DNA of 64,000 bases from Streptomyces sp. NBC_00691 (GCF_036226665.1 NZ_CP109007.1:6510001-6574000); one strand, 5' to 3'. Shown: positions 48,384 to 58,628, numbered from the stretch's first letter. Notes: a model not told the origin generated them from the sequence alone. Numbers and translations: made by a program.

Positions 48384-49673
48384 TCATGCGGCCCCCGAGA
48401 CCAGGTCGTCGGCGGCGCTGTTCACCGGCTGCGGGGTGCCGGTCAGGTCGAGCACGAAGAGCGGAAGGCCGATCTCGGCGGCCCGTGAACGGGCCTCCGG
48501 GGTGTAGCCGGCGAGCGAGAAGAACACGCTCACGGAGGAGGCGGTCAGTCCGTTCAGCCAGAGGCACTCGACGGCCCGGAGCCCGGTGGGCCGGGTGCTC
48601 GGGTCGACCTGAGCGACGAGCCCCGGCGCCCGCAGGTCCACCCCGGACGCGGGACGCTCCTCGGGCTGGACCACGTCCCGGAACCCCAGCCAGCGCAGGT
48701 ACCCGGCGGCCGCGGCGACCGCGTCCCGCGCGGTCCTGATCGTCAGCGGCCGGAAGTCCCCGCGCACCGGGGCGGGACGCGGGGCGGTGGGCGGCAGGGG
48801 TATGTGGGCGGGGTAGCGCTCGGCGAAGGTGCGGGGCGCGCCAGGACGGGGCGGGTGCCCGGGGTGCCGGTGGGCGGCGGGCCCGGGCACGGCCCCGGGG
48901 GCCTCGGGGACGGACCCCGGCCCGGGCACGGCTCCGGGCGCGCCGGGACCCGCGGTGCCGGGGCCGGTACGCGTGGCGTCGGAGCCCGTACCCGCGGCGC
49001 CGGGGCCCGCACCGAACCACGCCGAGCCGGAGTCGACCGACGAGGGGTGCTCCGTACCGGGGGAGGCGTCCTCCGGGGGCGGGAACGACCCGTCCGAGGC
49101 GAAGGAGGCGATCGGGTCGGAAGCACCGGCCGGGCCTGTCGTACCGCCGGGTCCGTAGGAATGACGGGGATCACGGGGACCGGAGGGACCTGTCGGCCCG
49201 GACGGCCCCGACGCCCCCGGACCGGCAGCACCCGGGCCCGCACCCGCGCCCGTGCCCGCACCGGTTCCCGTGCCCGCACGCGTACCCGCACCCGTGTCCG
49301 AGCGGTCGGCGCCCGCTTCCGGCCACGCTCCGGCGGGTCCTCCGGAGCCCTCCGCGGGCCCGCCCGCCGCCGGCGCCGCCGACTCCACCGCCCGTACCGG
49401 TATCCGCAGCACCGTCCCGCACGCGCAGCCCGTCTCCGGGTGCGGCCAGTCGTCCTCGCGGCCGCAGGCCCCGCAGCGGACGGTGACCCACTCGTCCGAC
49501 CAGTTCCGGTGCGTGATGGGTTCCGCCGGTGCGCCCGCCGTCACGGGTGGTGCCACCGGGCTTCCGCACGCGCAGGGGAAGACGGGTGCCGCGTACGCCT
49601 GCGTGCGCAGGCATTCCGGGCAGCGCACCGGTACCGAATCGACCACAGCCAACCCCCTGTCGTTCCGCCCCAT
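48384..49673 (-). CDS. Zinc-ribbon, collagen-like linker, degenerate Mrr-like domain protein
   Basis: A 429-residue protein in three parts. Residues 1-95 hold two zinc-ribbon-like Cys clusters (VRCPECLRTQ ... FPCACGSP and VRCGACGRED ... TGCACGTV). Residues about 100-300 are Gly/Pro/Ala/Thr-rich repeats resembling collagen or silk. Residues about 315-425 resemble the Mrr-type restriction endonuclease fold (AAAAGYLRWLGFRDVV, GVDLRAPGLVAQVD, ASSVSVFFSLAGYTPEARSRAAEIGLPLFVLDLTG). In active Mrr domains the strand after the Asp carries QxK or ExK; here it is QVD, so nuclease activity is doubtful. No methylase is nearby. Function unknown. Confidence 0.7.
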   Translation of the reverse strand: MGRNDRGLAVVDSVPVRCPECLRTQAYAAPVFPCACGSPVAPPVTAGAPAEPITHRNWSDEWVTVRCGACGREDDWPHPETGCACGTVLRIPVRAVESAAPAAGGPAEGSGGPAGAWPEAGADRSDTGAGTRAGTGTGAGTGAGAGPGAAGPGASGPSGPTGPSGPRDPRHSYGPGGTTGPAGASDPIASFASDGSFPPPEDASPGTEHPSSVDSGSAWFGAGPGAAGTGSDATRTGPGTAGPGAPGAVPGPGSVPEAPGAVPGPAAHRHPGHPPRPGAPRTFAERYPAHIPLPPTAPRPAPVRGDFRPLTIRTARDAVAAAAGYLRWLGFRDVVQPEERPASGVDLRAPGLVAQVDPSTRPTGLRAVECLWLNGLTASSVSVFFSLAGYTPEARSRAAEIGLPLFVLDLTGTPQPVNSAADDLVSGAA

Positions 49674-49774
49674 CGTCCACCCATCGGACGCCTCGGGGGG
49701 AGGTGTTCGGCCACTTCCGCGATCCCGCCGGTCGGACTTCTCTTGACGGCTCTCAGGAGCCCGACCTACATTGC

Positions 49775-49810
49775 TTCCGTATAGCAGAACAGTATTTCCG
49801 CATTACGGAA
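49775..49810. promoter_or_regulatory. Bipartite operator before gcl
   Basis: Two 15-bp half-palindromic sites, TTCCGTATAGCAGAA (49775-49789) and TTCCGCATTACGGAA (49796-49810), with a 6-bp spacer. The second is symmetric at its arms. The same arrangement lies before hyi. Confidence 0.75.
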
Positions 49811-49879
49811 ACAAGCCGCTCCGGGCTCCCGAGCCGACCGGTGGGCTTGGATCCGCCCGGCCGAAGCAGGAGCACTCCC

Positions 49880-51667
<1,788 letters not shown>

Positions 51668-51679
51668 TCGTCCCCCTCG

Positions 51680-52693
51680 TCAGAGGGACCGACCCCCGCC
51701 CCGAGGAGCACCGGGACGGGGGTCTCCCTGTGCCGCCACCAGTACCGCGCCCGCCTCCGTCCACGCGTACAGCACCGAACGGCCCGCCCGTCCCCGCCGT
51801 ACGAGCCCGGCGTCGAGCAGCACCTTCAGATGCCGCCCCACCGAACCCAGGCCCTGCCCCGTGAGGGCCACCAACTGGCTGGTGGACTTGGGGTGTTCGA
51901 GCCGTACGAGGACTCCGGCGCGGGCCGGTCCGAGCAGGGTGCCGAGCGCCTCGGGCACGACCGGCCCGGCCGCGTCCGCCAGAACTCCCGCGCAGGGATA
52001 GACGATCGCGCTCCGCTCCGCCCCTTCCCACGACACCCAGCCGGTGGCCGGCGTCACCGGGACGAGCAGCAGCCGACCCTGCGCGAGGGAACGCGCGGGA
52101 TGGTCGCGGGTGTTGACCTGGAGCCGGCCGTCGCCGAGCCAGCGGGTCCTGCCCGGGCGCAGTTCGTCGAGGGCCGCCGCCCAACCCTCCCGGCTCAGCC
52201 GTGCCGTCCGTGCCGTCACATCGGCCTCGAGGATGCGCCGCCGCCGTGCCCACTCCGGCAGCACCGTCTCCCGCCACACCCAGCCGAGCACGCCCGCGAG
52301 CCGCTGCGGCAGGTCGCGCGCGGAACGCAGCGGCTCCGGCACCGGGCCGCCGAGCGCCACCGCCAACTGCGTCACGGCTGCGGCCGGTTCGGTCGCGAGG
52401 ACGGCTTCGACCTCCTCCTCGAAGCTCCGCTCGCGGTCGCCCGAGGGGGTGGGAGTGAGGAAGTCGGCGTTCCAGGTGGGCCCGATGGCCGCCCGCACCA
52501 GCAGCGCGTCGAGCGGCTCGGCCGCGAGCCGTTCCCGGTACGCGGCCAGATGCCGGTCGAGCCAGGCGCGCTCGCCCGGGTGTGTCATCGCCCCCGCGTG
52601 CAGCGTCTTGAGCGAGGCGACGGCCTCGGCGAGCGGCGAGAGGACGAAACCGCTCCCCGCGAGGGTGTCCGTACCGATGCGCCACCAGCCCAT
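51680..52693 (-). CDS. ArsR-type regulator with large N-terminal domain
   Basis: A 337-residue regulator. The last 75 residues are an ArsR winged helix (LVRLEHPKSTSQLVALTGQGLGSVGRHLKVLLDAGLVRRGRAGRSVLYAW), while the N-terminal 250 form a domain often found with it in Streptomyces (DUF5937-like, from memory). The start ATG lies inside one arm of a perfect 9-bp inverted repeat, and GGGGAGG is 6 nt upstream. It is divergent from an MFS gene that begins 57 bp away, so it almost certainly represses both. The 3' end is 12 bp from the end of gcl on the opposite strand. Confidence 0.8.
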   Translation of the reverse strand: MGWWRIGTDTLAGSGFVLSPLAEAVASLKTLHAGAMTHPGERAWLDRHLAAYRERLAAEPLDALLVRAAIGPTWNADFLTPTPSGDRERSFEEEVEAVLATEPAAAVTQLAVALGGPVPEPLRSARDLPQRLAGVLGWVWRETVLPEWARRRRILEADVTARTARLSREGWAAALDELRPGRTRWLGDGRLQVNTRDHPARSLAQGRLLLVPVTPATGWVSWEGAERSAIVYPCAGVLADAAGPVVPEALGTLLGPARAGVLVRLEHPKSTSQLVALTGQGLGSVGRHLKVLLDAGLVRRGRAGRSVLYAWTEAGAVLVAAQGDPRPGAPRGGGRSL

Positions 52694-52715
52694 GTTTCGC
52701 CTCCCCGCGAAACAT
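52692..52715. promoter_or_regulatory. ArsR-type operator overlapping a start codon
   Basis: Perfect inverted repeat ATGTTTCGC-ctcccc-GCGAAACAT between the divergent ArsR and MFS genes. It covers the ribosome site and the first bases of the ArsR gene, so binding would autoregulate. Confidence 0.75.
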
Positions 52716-52750
52716 TACCGGCGGCCGGGACGCTCCCCGAGACTCCCCGC

Positions 52751-53977
52751 ATGCCCCGCTACCGCGACCTCTTCCGTACCCCCGAGTTCACCCCGCTCTT
52801 CCTCACCGGCGCCGTCCACACCGCCGCGCAGACGGTCGCCGGGCTCGGTCTCGCCACACTCGTGTACCGCGCGACCGGTTCCCCGCTGCTCTCCGCCCTC
52901 GCGCTCTTCGGGCCCTCGCTCGCCCAGCTCATCGGCGCGGCCACCCTGCTCTCGGCCGCCGACCGGCTGCCGCCGCGCACCGCGCTCTCCGGGATCGCGC
53001 TCTTCTTCGCCCTGGGCACCGCCGTCCTCGCGGTCCCCGGGCTGCCGACCGGGGCGGTCTTCGCGATCCTGCTGGCCGAGGGGCTGGCGGCCTCGCTCGG
53101 CGGCGGCGTGCGCCACGGCCTCCTGAACGAGATCCTCGCCCGGGAGGACCGCCTCCTCGGCCGCTCGGTGACGAACATGGCCGTCGGCGCCTGTCAGATC
53201 GGCGGCTTCGCGACCGGTGGCCTGCTGATCGCGGTGTTCTCGCCGCGCGGCACGGTCCTCGTGGGCGCCGGTCTCTACCTCGCCGCCGCGCTGCTCGCCC
53301 GGACCGGGCTAGGGGCGCGCCCGCCCCGCGCCGCGGGCCGGGCCTCGGTCGGCGAGACCTGGCGCACGAACCGGCGGTTGCTGTCCTCGCCCGCGCGCCG
53401 CCGCGCCTACCTGGCCCTCTGGGTCCCCAACGGGCTGATCGTGGGCTGCGAGTCGCTCTTCGTGCCGTACGACCCCGAGCGCGCCGGGCTGCTCTTCGCC
53501 TGCGCCGCGCTCGGGATGCTGGCCGGGGACACCGCCGTCGGCCGCTTCGTACCGGAACGGCTCCGGGGGCGGATCCGCTTCCCGCTGCAGGCACTGCTCG
53601 CGGCCCCGTTCCTGCTGTTCGCCCTGGATCCGGCGCTGCCGCTCGCGCTCCTCGCGGTGACCGTCTCGGCGAGCGGGTACGCGGCGAGTCTCCTGCACCA
53701 GGAGCGGCTGACGGCCCTCGTGCCGGAGGAGCTGAGCGGTCACGCCCTCGGTCTCCACACCTCGGGGATGCTCGCGCTCCAGGGGGTGAGCGCGGCGCTC
53801 GCCGGCACCCTCGCCCAGTACACCTCACCGCGCACGGGGATGGTGCTCCTCGCCCTCGCCTCGCTCACCGTGACGTACGCGCTGGCGCGGGCCGAGCGCA
53901 GGGCGCAGGGGCCTACCGCGCGGGTGCCGAGCGGAGCACGACCGTCTCCTCGCACGGACCGTCGGCGAACAGCTTGA
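52751..53977 (+). CDS. MFS transporter beside ArsR-type regulator
   Basis: A 408-residue major facilitator protein starting MPRYRDLFRTPEFTPLFLTG, with about 11-12 hydrophobic segments. A glycine-rich AAQTVAGLGLATLVYRATGSPLLSALALFG stretch covers TM1-2. The C-terminal tail of about 25 residues is basic and hydrophilic and overlaps the next, convergent gene by 65 bp. The ATG has no strong ribosome site but the family start is clear. Efflux is likely; the substrate is unknown. Confidence 0.85.
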   Translation: MPRYRDLFRTPEFTPLFLTGAVHTAAQTVAGLGLATLVYRATGSPLLSALALFGPSLAQLIGAATLLSAADRLPPRTALSGIALFFALGTAVLAVPGLPTGAVFAILLAEGLAASLGGGVRHGLLNEILAREDRLLGRSVTNMAVGACQIGGFATGGLLIAVFSPRGTVLVGAGLYLAAALLARTGLGARPPRAAGRASVGETWRTNRRLLSSPARRRAYLALWVPNGLIVGCESLFVPYDPERAGLLFACAALGMLAGDTAVGRFVPERLRGRIRFPLQALLAAPFLLFALDPALPLALLAVTVSASGYAASLLHQERLTALVPEELSGHALGLHTSGMLALQGVSAALAGTLAQYTSPRTGMVLLALASLTVTYALARAERRAQGPTARVPSGARPSPRTDRRRTA

Positions 53978-54578
53978 GCGCCTCCACCTCGTCCTTGTCG
54001 GCCGAAAGGCCCCAGCGCAGCTTGGTGGAGACCCACTCGCCGACGTAGCGGCAGTACTGGGCGGCGTCCGAGGGCACCCACTCGGCCGGGTCCCGTCCCG
54101 CCTTGTCCTGCCGGCTGCGGGCGGTGACGGCGACGAGGGTCGCGGTGGCGCCCTGGTCGTTCGCGAACCGCTCGCGCCGGGCCGCGGTCCAGCCGGAGGC
54201 CCCCGACTCCCAGGCCTCGCCGAGCGGGACGAGGTGGTCGACACGGAGCGCGGCCGGGTCGGTGACGCTCTGGCCGTCGTAGTACGAGGTCCAGCGGCCG
54301 CCGGTCAGTGTGCAGCCGGTACCGGTCGTGGGGGCGTCGACGGCCTCGGAGAGCAGGACCTCGGAGCGTGTGTCGCAGCCGTCCGCCGCGTCGAGGCCGG
54401 CGTTCCAGTGGGGGAACGCGCTCTCCCCGAAGCCGTCGGGGTCCTCGGCCGCCTCGGTGAGCTCGGCGAGCGCGTCGGGCAGCATCACGACGTTCGCGGA
54501 GAGGGCGGGGGAGGTGACGGCGAGCGGGGACAGGATGAGGGCGAGCGGGGTGAGCCCGCGCAACAGGTTCTTGATCAT
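53913..54578 (-). CDS. Secreted HNH-type nuclease
   Basis: A 221-residue exported protein. A signal peptide (MIKNLLRGLTPLALILSPLA, cleavage after ALSA) leads into the domain typical of Streptomyces extracellular HNH nucleases (DUF1524/GmrSD_C-like). The key element is DHLVPLGEAWESGAS, supplying the metal-finger His, followed by NDQGATATLVAVTARSRQDKAGRDPAEWVP, with Asn in place of the usual second His/Asn. Four Cys could form disulfides. It may act on extracellular DNA or RNA for nutrition or development. The 3' end overlaps the convergent MFS gene. Confidence 0.85.
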   Translation of the reverse strand: MIKNLLRGLTPLALILSPLAVTSPALSANVVMLPDALAELTEAAEDPDGFGESAFPHWNAGLDAADGCDTRSEVLLSEAVDAPTTGTGCTLTGGRWTSYYDGQSVTDPAALRVDHLVPLGEAWESGASGWTAARRERFANDQGATATLVAVTARSRQDKAGRDPAEWVPSDAAQYCRYVGEWVSTKLRWGLSADKDEVEALKLFADGPCEETVVLRSAPAR

Positions 54579-54699
54579 GTACGAGTGGATAGCGCCGGCG
54601 CGGGGATCCGTTGGACCCGAATCGCGGTGGGCTCGCCCGAGCGGGTGCGGATCTTCACCGCAGAAACGATGCGCTGGCGCATGGCCGCGGGAACGGAGA

Positions 54700-54740
54700 A
54701 GAGCGCGGAACCAGGGACCGTAAACCTGGTTCCGCGCTCT
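54700..54740. terminator. Perfect hairpin in the catalase-HNH gap
   Basis: Arms AGAGCGCGGAACCAGG with complement, a 9-nt loop, 120 bp upstream of the HNH gene start and 325 bp past the catalase stop. Confidence 0.6.
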
Positions 54741-54882
54741 CCGGCTGGTGACCGCCCGGCGGCACGAGGCTGGCGCGACAGGACGTTCGCGCCGCCGGGC
54801 GGAGTCTTCGGGGACTCCCCTCGGGAGGGAATCGCTCGGGAGGGGGCGTTGGGACCGCGGCGGTGCCGACGGGCGGCCGGTT

Positions 54883-54912
54883 GTCCCCTTCTTTCAGGTC
54901 AAGAAGGGGGAC
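54883..54912. terminator. Hairpin downstream of catalase
   Basis: Arms GTCCCCTTCTT and AAGAAGGGGGAC (one bulged G) around a 7-nt loop, about 150 bp past the catalase stop. Probable first terminator of the catalase transcript. Confidence 0.55.
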
Positions 54913-55064
54913 CGGCGCCCTTACCACCGCACTGGCTCGGCGCCGCCGCGGTCCTCACGCTTGTCCGGATCACCGGCCACCCCTCATCCGGGTCGGCGAT
55001 CCGGACCACGTACGACACTGACCTCCCGTCAGGTGTCTTACGCAGTCTGGGTGTTGCTGGCCCG

Positions 55065-56522
55065 TCAGTCCTCGCGCAGGGCGTTGACGGCCTCGGCCAC
55101 GCGCTTGCCGTAGTCCGCGTCGGCGGCGGCGAAGTGCGCGAGGTTCTTCTCGATGACGTCCTCGCGGGACACCTGGGACAGACCGCCGGCGATGTTGGCG
55201 ACGAGCCGCTTCTTCTCGTCCTCGGACATCAGGCGGTAGAGCTCACCGGCCTGGAAGAAGTCGTCGTCCTTGGTGTGCTGCGGCGCCTCGTGGGTGCCGG
55301 TCCAGCCGTGGATCGCGAGCGGGGCGGAGAGCGCCGCGTCTGTCTGGGCCGGACCCTGGTACGAGTTGGGCTCGTAGTTCTTGTCGTGGCGCGAGCCCTG
55401 GCGGGTGGCCATGGCGCCGTCCCGGCCGTAGTTCTCCGCGACGGTCGCCTTGGGGGCGTTCACCGCGAGCTGGGTGTGGTTGACACCGAGGCGGTAGCGG
55501 TGGGCGTCCGCGTAGGCGAAGAGGCGGCCCTGGAGCATCTTGTCCGGCGAGGGGCCGATGCCCGGGACGAAGTTGTTCGGGGAGAACGCGGCCTGCTCGA
55601 CCTCGGCGAAGACGTTGTCCGGGTTGCGGTCGAGGACCAGCCGGCCCACGCGCTGCAGCGGGTAGTCGCTGTGCGGCCACACCTTGGTGAGGTCGAAGGG
55701 GTTGAAGCGGTAGTCCACGGCCTCGGCGGCCGGCATCACCTGGACGTACAGGGTCCACGAGGGGTTCACACCGCGCTCGATCGCCTGCAGCAGGTCGGTC
55801 TGGTGCGAGTTCGCGTCCTTGCCGACGAGCTCGGCGGCCTGGTCGGCGGAGAGGGAGCGGATGCCCTGGTTCGTCTTGAAGTGGTACTTGACGAAGAAGG
55901 CCTCGCCCGCCTCGTTGGTCCACTGGTAGGTGTGCGAGCCGTAGCCGTTCATGTGACGGTACGAGGCGGGGATGCCGCGGTCGCCCATGAGCCAGGTGAT
56001 CTGGTGGGTGGCCTCGGGGGCGTGGGCCCAGAAGTCCCAGACGTTGTCCGCCTCCTGCTTGCCCGTGAAGGGGTCGCGCTTCTGGGAGTGGATGAAGTCG
56101 GGGAACTTGATCGGGTCCTTGATGAAGAACACCGGGGTGTTGTTGCCGACGAGGTCGTAGTTGCCCTCTTCGGTGTAGAACTTCAGCGCGAAGCCGCGCG
56201 GGTCACGGACGGCGTCCGCGCCGCCGAGCGAGTCGGCCACGGTGGAGAAGCGGATGAACGTCTCGGTCTTCCTGCCGACCTCGCCGAGGAAGTTCGCCTT
56301 GGTGTAGCCGGTGACGTCGTCGGTCACCTCGAAGTAGCCGTACGCGCCGGAGCCGCGGGCGTGCACCACACGCTCCGGGATCCGCTCACGGTTGAAGCGC
56401 GCGAGCTTCTCCAGCAGGTGCTGGTCCTGGAGGAGGAGAGGGCCACCGACGCCGGCGGTGGCGGAGTTCTGGTTGTCGGCGACGGGGGCGCCGGACTCGG
56501 TCGTAAGCACGCGCTTCGACAT
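55065..56522 (-). CDS. katA: Monofunctional haem catalase
   Basis: A 485-residue small-subunit (clade 3) catalase that breaks down H2O2. The catalytic His is in RVVHARGSGAYG near residue 52-60, the distal Asn in YDLVGNNTPVFFI, and the haem-ligating Tyr in GRLFAYADAHRYRLG near 330. ATG 56522 was chosen because GGAAGG lies 7 nt upstream; a longer frame adds 23 residues of promoter DNA. It lies in the glyoxylate/urate region, and its -35 region carries the same 28-bp element as the urate operon, whose uricase makes H2O2. A strong terminator separates it from glxR upstream. Confidence 0.95.
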   Translation of the reverse strand: MSKRVLTTESGAPVADNQNSATAGVGGPLLLQDQHLLEKLARFNRERIPERVVHARGSGAYGYFEVTDDVTGYTKANFLGEVGRKTETFIRFSTVADSLGGADAVRDPRGFALKFYTEEGNYDLVGNNTPVFFIKDPIKFPDFIHSQKRDPFTGKQEADNVWDFWAHAPEATHQITWLMGDRGIPASYRHMNGYGSHTYQWTNEAGEAFFVKYHFKTNQGIRSLSADQAAELVGKDANSHQTDLLQAIERGVNPSWTLYVQVMPAAEAVDYRFNPFDLTKVWPHSDYPLQRVGRLVLDRNPDNVFAEVEQAAFSPNNFVPGIGPSPDKMLQGRLFAYADAHRYRLGVNHTQLAVNAPKATVAENYGRDGAMATRQGSRHDKNYEPNSYQGPAQTDAALSAPLAIHGWTGTHEAPQHTKDDDFFQAGELYRLMSEDEKKRLVANIAGGLSQVSREDVIEKNLAHFAAADADYGKRVAEAVNALRED

Positions 56523-56561
56523 CGTGACCTTCCGTACGGGAGCTCTGCTGACGGTGCGAGG

Positions 56562-56605
56562 AGCGTAGATTCGGCTCGAACACGACGTCAACAGTTTGTT
56601 GAAAA
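56562..56605 (-). promoter_or_regulatory. Catalase promoter with shared regulatory element
   Basis: Minus-strand TTGACG (56586-56591) and TACGCT (56562-56567) with an 18-bp spacer. The upstream part (56579-56605) reads TTTTCAACAAA, C, TGTTGACGTCGTGTT, near-identical to the element of the urate operon. Confidence 0.75.
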
Positions 56606-56617
56606 GGAAGTGTGGTG

Positions 56618-56679
56618 TTCCGGTCGGCGGCGGCGCCTGGGCGCGACAGGACAGTTGTCAGCGCCGCCGCCGACCGGAA
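56618..56679. terminator. Long hairpin terminator of hyi-glxR
   Basis: Nineteen-bp perfect arms (TTCCGGTCGGCGGCGGCGC with complement) around a 24-nt loop, between glxR and catalase. It isolates the catalase gene from the upstream transcript. Confidence 0.75.
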
Positions 56680-56710
56680 ATCTGGGGCCCCCGCTCACGG
56701 GGGCGCGGGA

Positions 56711-57601
56711 TCAGACCTGCTGGCCGGAGAGGCGCTCGACGGCGCGCAGCAGGGCCGAGTGGTCCAGGCCGCCGTCACCCTGGGCGCGCAGCGAGGCCAC
56801 GAGCTGGGCGACGACCGCGCCGACCGGGAGGGCGGCGCCGACGTTGCGGGCGGCGTCGGTGACGATGCCCATGTCCTTGTGGTGCAGGTCGATCCGGAAG
56901 CCGGGCTTGAAGTCCCGGTTCAGGAAGTTGTCCTTCTTGCGGGTCAGCACGGTCGAACCGGCCAGACCGCCGTTGAGGACGTCGAGGGCGGCCACGAGGT
57001 CCACACCGGACTTCTCGAGGAAGACCACGGCCTCGGCGCAGGCCTGGATGTTGACCGCGACGATCAGCTGGTTGGCGGCCTTCACCGTCTGGCCGGAGCC
57101 GTGCGGGCCGCACAGGACGATGGTCTTGCCGAGGGCCTCGAGGATCGGGAGGGCCTCGTCGAAGTCGGCCTTCTCGCCACCGACCATGATCGAGAGGACG
57201 GCCTCGATGGCACCGGCCTCGCCGCCGGAGACGGGCGCGTCGATGACGCGGATGCCCTTCTCCTCGGCGTTCTTCGCCAGGTCGACCGAGGTCTGCGGGG
57301 TGATCGAGGACATGTCGACGATCAGCGCGCCCTGCTTGGCGTTCTCCAGGATGCCGGCCGGGCCGTAGGAGATGGCCTCGACCTGCGGGGAGGCGGGCAC
57401 CATCGTGATGATCACGTCGGCGTCCGCGACGGCCTCGGCGATCGACGCGGCGGAGGTGCCGCCGGCCGCGGTGAGGCGGTCCAGCTTGTCCTGCTCCAGG
57501 GTGAAGCCGGTGACGGAGTAGCCGGCCTTGATCAGGTTCTCGGACATGGGCGAACCCATGATGCCGAGGCCGATCCAAGCGATCTTGGGAAGAGTGCTCA
57601 T
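56711..57601 (-). CDS. glxR: Tartronate semialdehyde reductase (2-hydroxy-3-oxopropionate reductase)
   Basis: A 296-residue beta-hydroxyacid dehydrogenase. The Rossmann motif IAWIGLGIMGSPMSENL is at the N-terminus; the substrate motif DAPVSGGEAGAIE is near 120 and the catalytic Lys region GSGQTVKAANQLIVAVN near 168-180. It reduces tartronate semialdehyde, the product of Gcl, to glycerate. ATG 57601 was chosen over an upstream start because the family sequence begins there. It follows hyi by about 55 bp in the same unit. Confidence 0.93.
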   Translation of the reverse strand: MSTLPKIAWIGLGIMGSPMSENLIKAGYSVTGFTLEQDKLDRLTAAGGTSAASIAEAVADADVIITMVPASPQVEAISYGPAGILENAKQGALIVDMSSITPQTSVDLAKNAEEKGIRVIDAPVSGGEAGAIEAVLSIMVGGEKADFDEALPILEALGKTIVLCGPHGSGQTVKAANQLIVAVNIQACAEAVVFLEKSGVDLVAALDVLNGGLAGSTVLTRKKDNFLNRDFKPGFRIDLHHKDMGIVTDAARNVGAALPVGAVVAQLVASLRAQGDGGLDHSALLRAVERLSGQQV

Positions 57602-57657
57602 GGTGAGGGTGCCTCTCGAAACATGGTGGTACGGGGGAGGGGGCGCCGGTCGGCGGA

Positions 57658-58491
57658 TCAGCGGGCGGGGCGGGCCTCGGCCGGGAGCCACTCGAAGGAC
57701 GCGGCGGCGTCGGCGGCCTTGTACTCCAGGCCGATCCAGCCCTCGTACCCGGCCTTCTTCAGCTCGTCGAGGAGCTGCTCCAGCGGCAGGTCGCCGGTGC
57801 CCGGCGCGCCGCGGCCAGGGTTGTCCGCGATCTGGACGTGGCCGGTCTTGGCCGCGTACTCCGCGATGACCCGGCTGACGTCCTCGCCGTTCATCGACAG
57901 GTGGTAGATGTCGAGGAGGAACTTGGCGTTGCCGAGCCCGGTCGCCGCGTTGACCTTGTCGATGACCTCGATCGCGGAGGGGGCGCTCACCAGCGGGTAG
58001 AGCGGCGACTCCGGCTTGTTGAGGGTCTCGACGAGGAGGATCGCGCCGATCCGGTCGGCCGCGCGGGCGGCCAGGACCAGGTTCTCCAGGGCGAGGGTGT
58101 CCTGGATCTGCGGGTCGACACCCTCGACGCGGTTGCCGTAGAGCGCGTTGAGCGCCTTGCAGCCGACCGAGGCGGCGAAGTCGGCGGCCACCTCGATGTT
58201 GGCGCGGAAGCGGTCCGACTCGTCCCCGGGCACGGAGAGGGCTCCGCGGTCGGGGCCGGGAAGCTGTCCGGCGTAGAAGTTCAGGCCCACCAGCTGGGTG
58301 CCGGCGTCCTCAAGGGCTTTCCTGAGGGCGTCGAGCTCGCTCTGCTCGGGGGTGGCGGTGTCGATCCAGGGCCACCACAGCTCGACCGCGGTGAAGCCCG
58401 CCGCGGCGGCGGCCGCGGGGCGCTCCAGGAGCGGGAGTTCCGTGAAGAGGATCGACAGGTTCACATCGAAGCGCTGGTCCGTGTATCCCAT
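57658..58491 (-). CDS. hyi: Hydroxypyruvate isomerase (TIM barrel)
   Basis: A 277-residue AP-endonuclease-family-2 TIM barrel. It starts FDVNLSILFTELPLLERPAAAAAAGFTAVELWWPW and contains the metal ligands in VETLNKPESPLYP and FLLDIYHLSMNGED, then HVQIADNPGRGAPGTGDL with the late His/Asp, a layout typical of Hyi. It interconverts hydroxypyruvate and tartronate semialdehyde in the glyoxylate-to-glycerate route. It is the first gene of hyi-glxR, and its promoter carries the bipartite operator also found before gcl. Confidence 0.92.
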   Translation of the reverse strand: MGYTDQRFDVNLSILFTELPLLERPAAAAAAGFTAVELWWPWIDTATPEQSELDALRKALEDAGTQLVGLNFYAGQLPGPDRGALSVPGDESDRFRANIEVAADFAASVGCKALNALYGNRVEGVDPQIQDTLALENLVLAARAADRIGAILLVETLNKPESPLYPLVSAPSAIEVIDKVNAATGLGNAKFLLDIYHLSMNGEDVSRVIAEYAAKTGHVQIADNPGRGAPGTGDLPLEQLLDELKKAGYEGWIGLEYKAADAAASFEWLPAEARPAR

Positions 58492-58506
58492 GAGGGGCGG
58501 CGCTCC

Positions 58507-58542
58507 TTCCGTATCGCGGAAGTAAGTTTCTGTCTGACGGAA
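58507..58542. promoter_or_regulatory. Bipartite operator before hyi
   Basis: On the minus strand TTCCGTCAGACAGAA (58528-58542), a 6-bp spacer, then TTCCGCGATACGGAA (58507-58521). Same order, spacing and near-identical sequence as the pair before gcl. Confidence 0.75.
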
Positions 58543-58616
58543 TGTTGCAAGGCGGGGGAGGTGGTTGTCAAGGGGTCCCCGCAGGTCCGGGGCTCCCGTA
58601 GACGGGAGTGGGGCCG

Positions 58617-58622
58617 TAGCGT
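58617..58622 (+). promoter_or_regulatory. -10 box (TAGCGT) of leaderless YkoF-like gene
   Basis: TAGCGT ends 6 nt before the ATG at 58629, with only a weak GTGGGG between. Confidence 0.5.
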
Positions 58623-58628
58623 GGGGCC

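Larger units (their letters stand above)
54579..55064. ncRNA. Hairpin-rich gap, possible structured RNA or terminator array
   Basis: No protein gene is supported in this 486-bp gap. It contains three strong inverted repeats: 54700-54740 (17-bp arms), 54752-54763 with 54791-54802 (12-bp arms) and 54883-54912 (11-bp arms, one bulge). One or more may terminate the catalase transcript, which arrives from the right. The density is unusual, so a small RNA is possible but unproven. Confidence 0.35.

Noticed and set aside
37100..49673. Toxin-immunity or defence island
   Set aside because: Only one SUKH-like gene and one degenerate Mrr-like domain are present, far apart, with no toxin, methylase, helicase or nuclease partner; evidence is too thin to call a system.
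54655..54927. Small minus-strand gene of 90 codons between nuclease and catalase
   Set aside because: It reads through hairpin arms, is Pro/Arg-rich and has no ribosome site.
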